Below, piece after piece: positions 17,356 to 24,944 of a stretch of DNA of 49,294 bases. The stretch spans positions 1 to 49,294 of the forward strand of contig JAFYEL010000035.1 in NCBI GenBank assembly GCA_017544285.1, given 5' to 3'. The position numbers were made by a program, and so were the translations under genes. The stretch is from Lachnospiraceae bacterium. Its GTDB lineage: Bacteria > Bacillota > Clostridia > Lachnospirales > Lachnospiraceae. Every line of letters starts with the position of its first letter. Position 1 is the stretch's first letter. The notes under the pieces were generated by a model. The model did not search any database and was not told the origin of the DNA. It saw nothing but the letters and a program-made list of their open reading frames with translations.

Positions 17356-18251
17356 AAAAATTACTTACACTTGCACTTGCAGCTGTTCTCGGAGTTACCA
17401 CTCTCGCAGGATGCTCTTCAACCGGAGCTTCTGCCGGCGCTCAGACTGCGGATACGCCCTCACAGACAACAGATGCTTCGGCAAAGGCCGACGCACCCGC
17501 AGATGGCGGCAGCGCATCCGGCGGAGTTATAACCGTCGCTGCATCACCCACACCCCATGCGATCATTCTTGAGCATGTAAAGGACAAGCTTGCGGAGCAG
17601 GGCTGGGAACTCAAGATCACCGAGTTCGAAGACTATGTTCAGCCCAACAACGTGGTTGAGTCCGGTGAGTTCACGGCAAACTACTTCCAGCACGTGCCCT
17701 ACCTCAACGATTTCAACGCTGAGCACGGCACTCACCTGGTTTCCGTTAAGGAGCTCCACTATGAGCCCTTCGGGATCTATCCCGGAGTATCAAACGACCT
17801 TTCAAACGTAAAGGACGGAGCCGAGATCGCAGTGCCCAACGACACCACCAATGAAGCTCGTGCCCTTCAGCTTCTTGAGGCAAACGGCATCATCAAGCTC
17901 AAGGAGGGAGTCGGACTTGAGGCAACCGTAAAGGACATCGAGGAGAACCCTCACAACGTAAAGATAGTTGAGCTTGAGGCCGCACAGGTTTCAAGGGTTA
18001 TCAATGAGGCCGACTTTGTGGTCCTCAACGGTAATTACGCAATGGAGGCAGGTCTTTCCGTGGGAAAGGATGCTCTTGCCGCCGAGGCTTCCGAGTCCGA
18101 GGCAGCACAGACCTTTGCAAACGTACTTGTTGTAAAGGAAGGCAATGAAAACGATCCCGGAGTTCAGGCACTTATCAGCGCACTTGCTGACGATGAGGTA
18201 AGAAGCTGGATCGATTCCGAGTTTGACGGTTCGGTGATCCCTCTGTTTTAA
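17352..18251 (+). CDS. metQ: Methionine-binding lipoprotein MetQ
   Basis: A 299-residue substrate-binding lipoprotein of the NlpA family. The lipobox TLAGC puts the lipidated cysteine at residue 21. A Ser/Ala/Thr-rich linker (about 22-58) leads to the binding domain, starting ITVAASPTPHAIILEHV; family motifs include ESGEFTANYFQHVPYLNDF and the NDTTNEARAL segment. It has a very strong AAAGGAGG ribosome site inside the end of metI, in keeping with a binding protein being made in excess over the permease. No terminator follows; a glycosyltransferase gene starts 6 bp later. Confidence 0.95.
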   Translation: MKKLLTLALAAVLGVTTLAGCSSTGASAGAQTADTPSQTTDASAKADAPADGGSASGGVITVAASPTPHAIILEHVKDKLAEQGWELKITEFEDYVQPNNVVESGEFTANYFQHVPYLNDFNAEHGTHLVSVKELHYEPFGIYPGVSNDLSNVKDGAEIAVPNDTTNEARALQLLEANGIIKLKEGVGLEATVKDIEENPHNVKIVELEAAQVSRVINEADFVVLNGNYAMEAGLSVGKDALAAEASESEAAQTFANVLVVKEGNENDPGVQALISALADDEVRSWIDSEFDGSVIPLF

Positions 18252-18257
18252 GCAGAC

Positions 18258-19457
18258 ATGAACATACTGTTTCTGTTTCAGAGATTTTCATTCAAAAGCT
18301 CGACCATATACCTGGACCTGGTGGATGAATGTGTCCGCCGGGGCCACGAGGTATATGTTCTGGCCGGTACATCCGACGATGTAGACACCAAAAGGCTGCA
18401 TGAGGAGCATGGCTCCCATGTGGCCTATGTGCGTTTACCGGATCAGTTTCATTCCGGAAAGATAAAAAAGGGGTTTGTGCAGCTTATGATAGAGCCTCTT
18501 TTTCTGAATACTCTGAGGCGCCTTCTGTGGGATGCAAAGATAGATCTCATGGCTTATCCCACTCCTCCTATCACCCTGGCGGGAGTCGTAAAAAAGTCCG
18601 GAGAGCATTACGGCTGCATAAAATATCTGATGCTCAAGGATATTTTCCCCCAGAATGCCGCGGATCTTGGCATGATGGGAAAAAACAGCCCCGTTTTCAG
18701 GTATTTCAGACGTATGGAAAAAAGGCTCTATGAGGTATCGGATGTCATAGGCTGCATGTCCCCGGCAAATGTGGAGTATATCAGGCGCCGGGAGAGCGGC
18801 TGTGCCCATAAGCTGGAGCTTTTTCCCAACACTGTGAGGATACTACCCGATGAAGAGATCCCTGAGAAGAGGACCGGAGATCCCGACATACTCCATCTCA
18901 TGCTGGGAGGGAACCTGGGAAGGCCCCAGGCGGTGGATTTTCTGCTGGATGGCATGAAGAAACTGCACGAGACGGGCTTTGACAGTGTAAGGCTTACCAT
19001 AGCGGGGGACGGCACCGAGGCCGCCGGGATCCGGAACAGGATAGAGTTGGAATCCCTAAGTTATGTAAACTACATTTCCCAGCTGCCCAGGGATGAATAC
19101 GAAGCCCTTTTATCCTCCTGCGATGCGGGGATAATATCCCTGTCGGCGGATTTTACCATTCCCAATTTCCCCAGCCGCCTGCTTTCCTATATGCAGATCG
19201 CAAAGCCGGTGCTGGTGGTGACGGACAGATGCACCGATATGGGCAGTATTGTGGAAAAGGAAGCGCGATGCGGTTTCTTTACGCCTTCGGGGGATATCGA
19301 AGGCTTCGTGAATACCCTCAGACTTATGTACGAAAAGAGGGAAGAACTCGCGGAAATGGGAAGAAGGGGCAGGGAATACCTCAAGGAAAATTACGCCGTG
19401 AGCAGATCCGTTGACATTCTGGAACAAAAACTTCTTTTATTTGGTAAAGAAATGTGA
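18258..19457 (+). CDS. GT4 family glycosyltransferase
   Basis: A 399-residue GT-B enzyme that begins MNILFLFQRFSFKSSTIYLDL, with the N-terminal acceptor half (about 1-200) and a C-terminal nucleotide-sugar half containing LMLGGNLGRPQ (near 217), AGDGTE (near 252) and a SLSADFTIPNFPSRLLSYMQIAKPVL-like donor-binding region (near 295). The layout resembles WcaI/WbuB-type enzymes. It follows metQ by 6 bp with no clear ribosome site, so it may be read through from the cysK-met transcript, an odd functional pairing. Weak AGGG/CCCT symmetry with a T run follows the stop. It may serve the polysaccharide locus that begins 1 kb downstream. Confidence 0.85.
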   Translation: MNILFLFQRFSFKSSTIYLDLVDECVRRGHEVYVLAGTSDDVDTKRLHEEHGSHVAYVRLPDQFHSGKIKKGFVQLMIEPLFLNTLRRLLWDAKIDLMAYPTPPITLAGVVKKSGEHYGCIKYLMLKDIFPQNAADLGMMGKNSPVFRYFRRMEKRLYEVSDVIGCMSPANVEYIRRRESGCAHKLELFPNTVRILPDEEIPEKRTGDPDILHLMLGGNLGRPQAVDFLLDGMKKLHETGFDSVRLTIAGDGTEAAGIRNRIELESLSYVNYISQLPRDEYEALLSSCDAGIISLSADFTIPNFPSRLLSYMQIAKPVLVVTDRCTDMGSIVEKEARCGFFTPSGDIEGFVNTLRLMYEKREELAEMGRRGREYLKENYAVSRSVDILEQKLLLFGKEM

Positions 19458-19461
19458 TAAT
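19453..19461 (+). promoter_or_regulatory. Possible extended -10 for small gene at 19564
   Basis: TG (19453-19454), T, then GATAAT (19456-19461), overlapping the stop of the GT4 gene. The leader of roughly 95 nt holds a short CCCT-TTG-AGGG hairpin (about 19478-19488) followed by six T, which could act as a weak terminator or attenuator. No other structure is evident in this gap. Confidence 0.3.
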
Positions 19462-19563
19462 ATATTTTCGAAGTATGCCCTTTGAGGGTTTTTTGTGATT
19501 CCAAACGGGCAGACCGCAGATATTCAGATGCAGGATTTTCGCTTATGAAAGGGGAAAGCTGAG

Positions 19564-19830
19564 ATGGCAATGTTTGACTTTTTGAAGAGCGCTAATGACA
19601 AGCGGCTCGATGAAATAGTTGACAGACTGAAGCTGACTTACAGTAACGCTTACAAGGACGATACTCAGCGCATATTCAAAGAGTTTACTGACGCTTATGA
19701 TAACCTCAAGCGTAACAACAGGCTGTCTGACAAGCAGATTCAGCACTACGATGAGGTTGTGGCGGACTATACCCAGAAGATAGATAAACTGGTAAACGGA
19801 AACAACCGAAACCGATATTATCCCAGATAA
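19564..19830 (+). CDS. Small charged helical protein of unknown function
   Basis: An 88-residue protein that I do not recognise. It starts MAMFDFLKSANDKRLDEIVDRLKL, is mostly charged and looks helical, with a basic, Asn/Tyr-rich end (NRNRYYPR). There is no signal peptide, membrane segment or cysteine. Its reality is supported by AAGGGG about 10 bp upstream, a codon pattern like its neighbours and a perfect rho-independent terminator starting 5 bp after its stop. It appears to be a monocistronic unit with a leader of about 95 nt. Confidence 0.75.
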   Translation: MAMFDFLKSANDKRLDEIVDRLKLTYSNAYKDDTQRIFKEFTDAYDNLKRNNRLSDKQIQHYDEVVADYTQKIDKLVNGNNRNRYYPR

Positions 19831-19834
19831 AAAA

Positions 19835-19858
19835 CGGCGCCGATGGCGCCGCTTTTTT
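19835..19858. terminator. Bidirectional rho-independent terminator
   Basis: CGGCGCC (19835-19841), loop GAT, GGCGCCG (19845-19851), with a six-T run on the plus side and a run of A before it. It sits between two convergent genes and should stop both transcripts. Confidence 0.9.
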
Positions 19859-19872
19859 ATGCCTATTTACGA

Positions 19873-20262
19873 TCATTCCGACTGGCACATCCTGTCCAGC
19901 ATGTCCGAAAGCTCTTTCATCCTCAATGCATCCTTGGATACATCCTCGTAGTTGAACTGATTCTGCTCCGCTTCTCCGTATTTTATGACCATTGCGCCGG
20001 ACTCCACCATGATGGCTTCATTGTCTTCGCCGATATCCGCAAGGCCGCCCTCGGCGCGCTGCTTTTTGGCATTGGCGTAGCTTTTCTGGAGTCTGGCCAG
20101 CTCTTCCTGCATCTCGGCCCAGGTATCGTCGTCGCAGTCGCCGTCCACGATGGCGGGTTCTTCGGGTTCATCTCTTATATATGCATCGGAGCGGCAGGCC
20201 GTAAGGGACATTATTGCCGCAAAAAAAGCGATGAGCGTGATGTTTCTGATGAATTTTTTCAT
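19873..20262 (-). CDS. Small putative lipoprotein
   Basis: A 129-residue protein with a lipoprotein signal peptide; the lipobox SLTAC places the lipidated cysteine at residue 23. The mature part is acidic (DEPEEPAIVDGDCDDDTW near 31-48) and then helical and charged, with possible coiled coil between 48 and 70 (EELARLQKSYANAKKQ). No known domain is recognised. Ribosome site AAAGGAG lies 8-9 bp before the ATG, and a near-consensus promoter lies about 40 bp further up. It is convergent with the 88-residue gene and shares its terminator. Confidence 0.8.
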   Translation of the reverse strand: MKKFIRNITLIAFFAAIMSLTACRSDAYIRDEPEEPAIVDGDCDDDTWAEMQEELARLQKSYANAKKQRAEGGLADIGEDNEAIMVESGAMVIKYGEAEQNQFNYEDVSKDALRMKELSDMLDRMCQSE

Positions 20263-20302
20263 TCCGTGACTCCTTTGGATCTCTGATATGTCAACAGCTT
20301 AT

Positions 20303-20331
20303 ATTGTATGATAAGGCGACACGGGTGTCAA
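20303..20331 (-). promoter_or_regulatory. Promoter for lipoprotein gene (minus strand)
   Basis: Read on the minus strand: TTGACA (20331-20326), 17 bp, TACAAT (20308-20303). The predicted start is near 20296, leaving a leader of about 34 nt. Confidence 0.7.
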
Positions 20332-20374
20332 TGATGTCCTTGTGGTTGTTTTACTGGATTATTGTCGTATTAAG

Positions 20375-20383
20375 TGTTAAAAT
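20375..20383 (+). promoter_or_regulatory. Extended -10 promoter for UDP-FucNAc/capsule locus
   Basis: TG (20375-20376), T, then TAAAAT (20378-20383). No convincing -35 is present. The predicted start is near 20390, about 37 nt before the ATG at 20427. It is divergent from the lipoprotein promoter. Confidence 0.5.
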
Positions 20384-20426
20384 AGTTTGGAGATTTTTGA
20401 AACTACGAAAGGCTGGAAGACAACAG

Positions 20427-21461
20427 ATGAGTAACGATATTTTCGATAACAGGGTACTGATGATAACCGGCGGAACCGGATCCTTCGGCAACGCCGTACT
20501 GAAGAGATTCCTGGATACCGGAATTAAGGAGATCCGCATCTTCTCCCGCGATGAAAAAAAGCAGGATGATATGCGTCATCTCTACAACAACGACAAGATC
20601 AAATACTACATCGGTGATGTCAGGGATGTCACCAGTGTAAGAAATGCCATACACGGCGTAGATTATATTTTTCACGCAGCGGCCTTAAAGCAGGTACCGA
20701 GCTGCGAGTTCTTTCCCGTAGAGGCCGTAAAGACCAATGTGCTGGGCACCGACAATGTGCTGACCGCGGCCATAGAGGCGGGAGTCAAAAAGGTGATCTG
20801 CCTTTCCACCGACAAGGCAGCCTATCCGGTAAATGCCATGGGCACTTCAAAGGCCATGATGGAAAAAGTATTCGTGGCTAAGAGCCGGGCGGCCGGTGAA
20901 ACCGTGATCTGCGGCACCAGATACGGAAACGTTATGTGTTCCAGAGGTTCCGTCATTCCCCTTTTCATAGACCAGCTTAGAGAGGGAAAGCCTCTCACCG
21001 TTACGGAACCTTCCATGACCAGGTTCATCATGTCCCTCGAGGAGGCGGTTGAGCTGGTTATCTATGCTTTTGAAAACGCGAATCCCGGAGATATCATGGT
21101 TCAGAAGGCACCGGCCTGTACCATTGAGGTTCTGGCACAGGCGGTCAAGGAGCTTTTCGGCAGGGACGATGCTCCCACCAGGATCATAGGCATCAGGCAC
21201 GGCGAGAAAATGTACGAGACTCTCCTTACCAATGAGGAGTGTGCCAGGGCCGTTGACGAGGGCGATTTTTACAGGGTTCCCTGCGACAGCCGTGATCTGA
21301 ATTATGACAAATACTTCAGCAAGGGCGATCAGAAGCGCACCGAGCTTTCGGAGTTCAATTCAAACAACACCAGGATACTGGATGTGGAGCAGGTTAAGGA
21401 AAAGCTTTTAAAGCTTTCATACATACATGAGGAGCTTAAGGCTTTCGGACTGGAAGACTGA
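20427..21461 (+). CDS. UDP-GlcNAc 4,6-dehydratase (5-epimerising), FnlA/CapE type
   Basis: A 344-residue extended SDR enzyme that starts UDP-N-acetyl-L-fucosamine synthesis by dehydrating and C5-epimerising UDP-GlcNAc. The NAD(P) motif GGTGSFG is at residues 15-21. The usual YxxxK catalytic pair is replaced by Met138-xxx-Lys142 (AMGTSK), as in S. aureus CapE, with STDK at 127-130. Length equals that of CapE/FnlA. I chose the ATG at 20427 because GGAAGA lies about 6 bp upstream; in-frame codons before it would encode an implausible hydrophobic extension. It heads the fnlA-fnlB-fnlC-type cassette, with 1 bp to the next gene. Confidence 0.93.
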   Translation: MSNDIFDNRVLMITGGTGSFGNAVLKRFLDTGIKEIRIFSRDEKKQDDMRHLYNNDKIKYYIGDVRDVTSVRNAIHGVDYIFHAAALKQVPSCEFFPVEAVKTNVLGTDNVLTAAIEAGVKKVICLSTDKAAYPVNAMGTSKAMMEKVFVAKSRAAGETVICGTRYGNVMCSRGSVIPLFIDQLREGKPLTVTEPSMTRFIMSLEEAVELVIYAFENANPGDIMVQKAPACTIEVLAQAVKELFGRDDAPTRIIGIRHGEKMYETLLTNEECARAVDEGDFYRVPCDSRDLNYDKYFSKGDQKRTELSEFNSNNTRILDVEQVKEKLLKLSYIHEELKAFGLED

Positions 21462-21462
21462 T

Positions 21463-22650
21463 ATGAAGATACTGGTTACCGGAGCCCGGGGCTTCATTGG
21501 AAAAAATCTTACCGCAGAACTTAAGAACAGGGGTTATGAAGATCTGATCCTCTTTGACAGGGAGGACGATCCTTCATGCCTTGATGAATACGCCCCGAAG
21601 GCGGATTTCATATTTCATCTGGCAGGTGTCAACAGACCAAAGGATGTGAGCGAGTTCATGGAGGGCAACTGCGGCCTTACGGAAAAGCTCATTAACATCC
21701 TGGAGGCAGCGGGCAGCAAGGCCCCTGTGCTTGTGACATCCTCGATCCAGGCAGCCCTGGACAATCCCTACGGACAATCAAAAAAGGCGGGAGAGGAGTT
21801 GCTCTTTTCTCACAAAGAAAAAACCGGCGCCCCTGTTTTTGTTTACCGCCTGCCCAACGTCTTCGGAAAGTGGAGCCGCCCGAATTACAACAGTGCGGTG
21901 GCCACCTTCTGCCATAATATAGCAAACGATCTTCCCATTACGGTAAATGACCCTACCACGGTGATGCGTCTTGTGTATATTGACGATGTAGTCGCCGAGT
22001 TCATTAACGCCATGGAGGGCAGGGGGAGCGCTCTCAGTGACGCCTGCATTCACACCTATGGCGGCGGGATGAGGCCGGCAAAGGAGGAGAGCAGCGTTTA
22101 TCCCGTTGACGGCGACAGATATTTCGGCGTACCCCGTATCCACGAGGTAAAGCTTGGTGAGATCGCCGACCTGATCCACAGCTTCAAGCAGTCCCGCAGC
22201 GCTCTTTTCATACCGGATATGTCGGATGCCTTTGTCAGCAGCCTTTATTCAACCTATCTTAGCTATCTTCCCACGGACGGCTTTGCCTACGACCTTAAGA
22301 TGAATGTTGACAACAGGGGCTCCTTTACGGAGTTTATCAGGAACCGGGACAGGGGGCAGGTGTCTGTCAATATTTCCCACCCCGGCATCACGAAGGGCCA
22401 GCACTGGCATCATTCCAAAAACGAAAAGTTCCTGGTGGTAAAGGGTGAAGGCCTCATCCGTTTTCGCCGCATAGACAGCGACGAGATCTTCGAATACAGG
22501 GTCAGCGGAGAAAAGCTTCAGGTGGTTGATATCCCTACGGGATACACCCATTCCATCGTTAACGTGGGAGAAGAGGACATGGTCACGGTAATGTGGGCCA
22601 ATGAACCCTATAATCCCGATAAACCGGACACTTATTTTCTGGAGGTATAA
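21463..22650 (+). CDS. FnlB/CapF-type bifunctional epimerase-reductase
   Basis: A 395-residue two-domain enzyme for the second step of UDP-L-FucNAc synthesis. The N-terminal SDR domain has GARGFIG at residues 7-13 and the catalytic Tyr103 in NPYGQSKK; in CapF it reduces C4 with NADPH. The C-terminal cupin (about 280-395) has metal ligands in HWHHSKNE (His314-Glu321) and performs C3 epimerisation. The protein is about 25 residues longer than S. aureus CapF because of an insertion around 187-218. I chose the ATG at 21463 with GGAAGA 5 bp upstream. It is flanked by the other two cassette genes with 0-1 bp spacing. Confidence 0.92.
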   Translation: MKILVTGARGFIGKNLTAELKNRGYEDLILFDREDDPSCLDEYAPKADFIFHLAGVNRPKDVSEFMEGNCGLTEKLINILEAAGSKAPVLVTSSIQAALDNPYGQSKKAGEELLFSHKEKTGAPVFVYRLPNVFGKWSRPNYNSAVATFCHNIANDLPITVNDPTTVMRLVYIDDVVAEFINAMEGRGSALSDACIHTYGGGMRPAKEESSVYPVDGDRYFGVPRIHEVKLGEIADLIHSFKQSRSALFIPDMSDAFVSSLYSTYLSYLPTDGFAYDLKMNVDNRGSFTEFIRNRDRGQVSVNISHPGITKGQHWHHSKNEKFLVVKGEGLIRFRRIDSDEIFEYRVSGEKLQVVDIPTGYTHSIVNVGEEDMVTVMWANEPYNPDKPDTYFLEV

Positions 22651-23778
22651 ATGAGCACTAAAATGAAGGTTATGACCATTCTGGGCACCAGGCCTGAGAT
22701 CATCAGGCTCTCGGAGGTCATGAAGCTCTGTGACAAATATTTCGATCACATTATGGTTCATACCGGACAGAACTATGATTATACCTTAAACCAGGTTTTC
22801 TTCGAAAATCTTAAGCTCAGGGAGCCGGACTACTATCTGGACAGCGTGGGCAAGAACCTGGGTGAGACCATGGGCAATATCATAGCCAAGTCCTACACCC
22901 TGATGGAAGAGGTAAAGCCCGAGGCGGTTCTGATACTCGGGGACACCAATTCCGCCCTTTCCGCTATCAGCGCAAAGCGTCTCAAGATACCCATCTTTCA
23001 CATGGAGGCGGGCAACCGCTGCTGGGACTGGAATGTCTCCGAGATGATAAACCGCAAGATAGTGGACCACATCTCCGATATCAACCTTCCCTACACCGAG
23101 CATTCCCGCAGGTATCTGATCTCCGAGGGCATTGACGGCAAGACCGTATTTGTCACCGGATCACCCATGAGGGAGGTGCTTGAGGCCCACAGGGAAGAGA
23201 TCGCCGCATCGGACGTGCTGGAGCGGCTGGAGCTCAAGGAAAGGGGATTTTTCCTTGTGTCTGCTCACCGCGAGGAAAACATAGACCTTGAGGACAATTT
23301 CATGGCTCTCATGCAGGCCATCAATCATATTGCCGAGACCTACGGTATGCCGGTGATCTACTCCACCCATCCCAGGTCACAGAAATTCATCGACAGCAGA
23401 GGCTTTAAATTCCATCCTCTGGTCAGGAATCTCAAGCCCTTCGGATTTTTTGATTACAACCGCCTTCAGCAGAGCGCTTACTGTGTGCTCTCGGATTCAG
23501 GCACCCTGTCCGAGGAATCGGCCATGCTTGGTTTCCCCGGTGTCCTGATCAGAACCTCCACGGAGAGGCCGGAGGTTCTGGACAAGGGTACGGTGGTCAT
23601 CGGCGGCATCAAGACCGAGGATGTGGAGAGGGCCGCAAAGCTGGCCGTGTCCATGTATGAAAACGGTGAGAAGCTGGCAATGCCCGGAGACTATATAGAC
23701 GAGAATGTATCCGTTAAGGTTGTAAAGCTGATACAGAGCTATACACACATAGTAAACAAGACAGTCTGGCTGAAATGA
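22651..23778 (+). CDS. UDP-HexNAc 2-epimerase, FnlC/CapG type
   Basis: A 375-residue non-hydrolysing 2-epimerase of the WecB fold. It starts with VMTILGTRPEIIRL and has HTGQNYDY near 37, GDTNSAL near 95, HMEAGNR near 113, AHREENI near 203 and the SDSGTLSEES donor region near 284. In this gene order, directly after the FnlA and FnlB types, it should make UDP-L-FucNAc as the final cassette step; ManNAc synthesis by a WecB is the alternative if the genes were separated. GGAGG precedes the ATG by 5 bp and overlaps the previous gene's end. Confidence 0.92.
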   Translation: MSTKMKVMTILGTRPEIIRLSEVMKLCDKYFDHIMVHTGQNYDYTLNQVFFENLKLREPDYYLDSVGKNLGETMGNIIAKSYTLMEEVKPEAVLILGDTNSALSAISAKRLKIPIFHMEAGNRCWDWNVSEMINRKIVDHISDINLPYTEHSRRYLISEGIDGKTVFVTGSPMREVLEAHREEIAASDVLERLELKERGFFLVSAHREENIDLEDNFMALMQAINHIAETYGMPVIYSTHPRSQKFIDSRGFKFHPLVRNLKPFGFFDYNRLQQSAYCVLSDSGTLSEESAMLGFPGVLIRTSTERPEVLDKGTVVIGGIKTEDVERAAKLAVSMYENGEKLAMPGDYIDENVSVKVVKLIQSYTHIVNKTVWLK

Positions 23779-24944
23779 AGATCGTTGTGGTTGACATAGC
23801 CGCATCCAAGACCGGAGCGCTGGCTATACTGATGGATTTTTATGAATATGTCAGGGAAAACGGAAGGGATCATCAGTGGATATTCCTGACGGGAGTTGAC
23901 TGCATAAAGGATCCTCCGCCCTTTATCACCGTAAAGGTGATGGACAGGGTCAAAAGATCCCAGAAGGACAGACTGGTGTTCGATTTTTTCACCGGGAGAG
24001 GCTTCATAGAGGATCTGGAGCCGGATGTGATCTTTTCCATGCAGAATACCCTTACCTTCGGGAGCATCCGCAGAAGGAAGGATCTTACCATCGGGGGACA
24101 GCTTGTTTCCCGCAGAGGGGACAAGGTACCGCAGGTGCTCTACGTCCATCAGCCTTTGGGCTATCAGAAAACCAAAGGCTTTTCCTTTTTTATCAGGGAG
24201 GAAAGAGAGTACGCGGTATACCAGTATCTCATAGGAACTCTCATCGACCTGTCGGTGAAGCGGTCCGGCCTTTCCATCGTCCAGACGGAGTGGATGCGGG
24301 AGGCTGTGTCGAAAAAGACGGGCAAGAGTCTTTCAAAGGTGGTAAAGGTAAGCCCCGAGGTCCCGGATATGTCCGAAAACAGGCTCCGGTTCGTTGAAGG
24401 CAGGCCTGAAAATTGGGATAAAAAGCATTTTTTCTTCCCTTCGGGAGAGATTCTTTACAAAAACCATGAGTGTGTGCTCAAGGCTGCGGCCATCCTCAAT
24501 GAGAAAGGATATACGGACTTTGAGGTTCATTTTACCCTTAAGAGTCTTAAGGATGTGACGGACAGGGATTATCCGGATCCCTGCGGCAACATACACTGGA
24601 CCGGCAGGGTGAGCCGGGAAGAGGTTATAGACGAGTACAAAAGGGGCACGCTGCTGTTCCCTTCCTATATAGAAACCTACGGTGTCCCCCTTGCCGAGGC
24701 AAGAGGCGTTGGCACTCTCATACTGGCATCCGATTGTCCTTTTTCACGGGAGGTGCTTAAGGGATACAAAAATGCCAGGTTCTTTGATCCCTTCGATCCG
24801 GCCGAGCTGGCAAGACTTATGGAGTCCGTTCTGAAGGGAGAGCTCGAACCCGAAGAGACATCGGAAGAAACAAACTCCCCGGAGGAAAGAGGATACGGAG
24901 AAATCCTGAGACTGATCACTTCTGAAGATAGATGGAAAAGTTAA
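23775..24944 (+). CDS. GT4 glycosyltransferase, likely L-FucNAc transferase
   Basis: A 389-residue GT-B enzyme overlapping the UDP-L-FucNAc cassette by ATGA. Motifs include VLYVHQPLGYQKTKGFSFF (near 119), FFFPSGEILYKNHE (near 219), the WTGRVSREEVIDEYK segment (near 275) and the donor-binding region FPSYIETYGVPLAEARGVG (near 294), the EX7E-type signature of GT4. Position directly behind the cassette suggests it uses UDP-L-FucNAc, as WbuB/CapL-type enzymes do. That is inference from context. The acidic tail (about 360-378) is variable. It overlaps the next gene by 13 bp. Confidence 0.85.
   Translation: MKIVVVDIAASKTGALAILMDFYEYVRENGRDHQWIFLTGVDCIKDPPPFITVKVMDRVKRSQKDRLVFDFFTGRGFIEDLEPDVIFSMQNTLTFGSIRRRKDLTIGGQLVSRRGDKVPQVLYVHQPLGYQKTKGFSFFIREEREYAVYQYLIGTLIDLSVKRSGLSIVQTEWMREAVSKKTGKSLSKVVKVSPEVPDMSENRLRFVEGRPENWDKKHFFFPSGEILYKNHECVLKAAAILNEKGYTDFEVHFTLKSLKDVTDRDYPDPCGNIHWTGRVSREEVIDEYKRGTLLFPSYIETYGVPLAEARGVGTLILASDCPFSREVLKGYKNARFFDPFDPAELARLMESVLKGELEPEETSEETNSPEERGYGEILRLITSEDRWKS

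Noticed and set aside
20304-20426. N-terminal membrane extension of the FnlA/CapE-type dehydratase
   Set aside because: The in-frame codons before 20427 include the promoter region and would add a hydrophobic helix that the family lacks.
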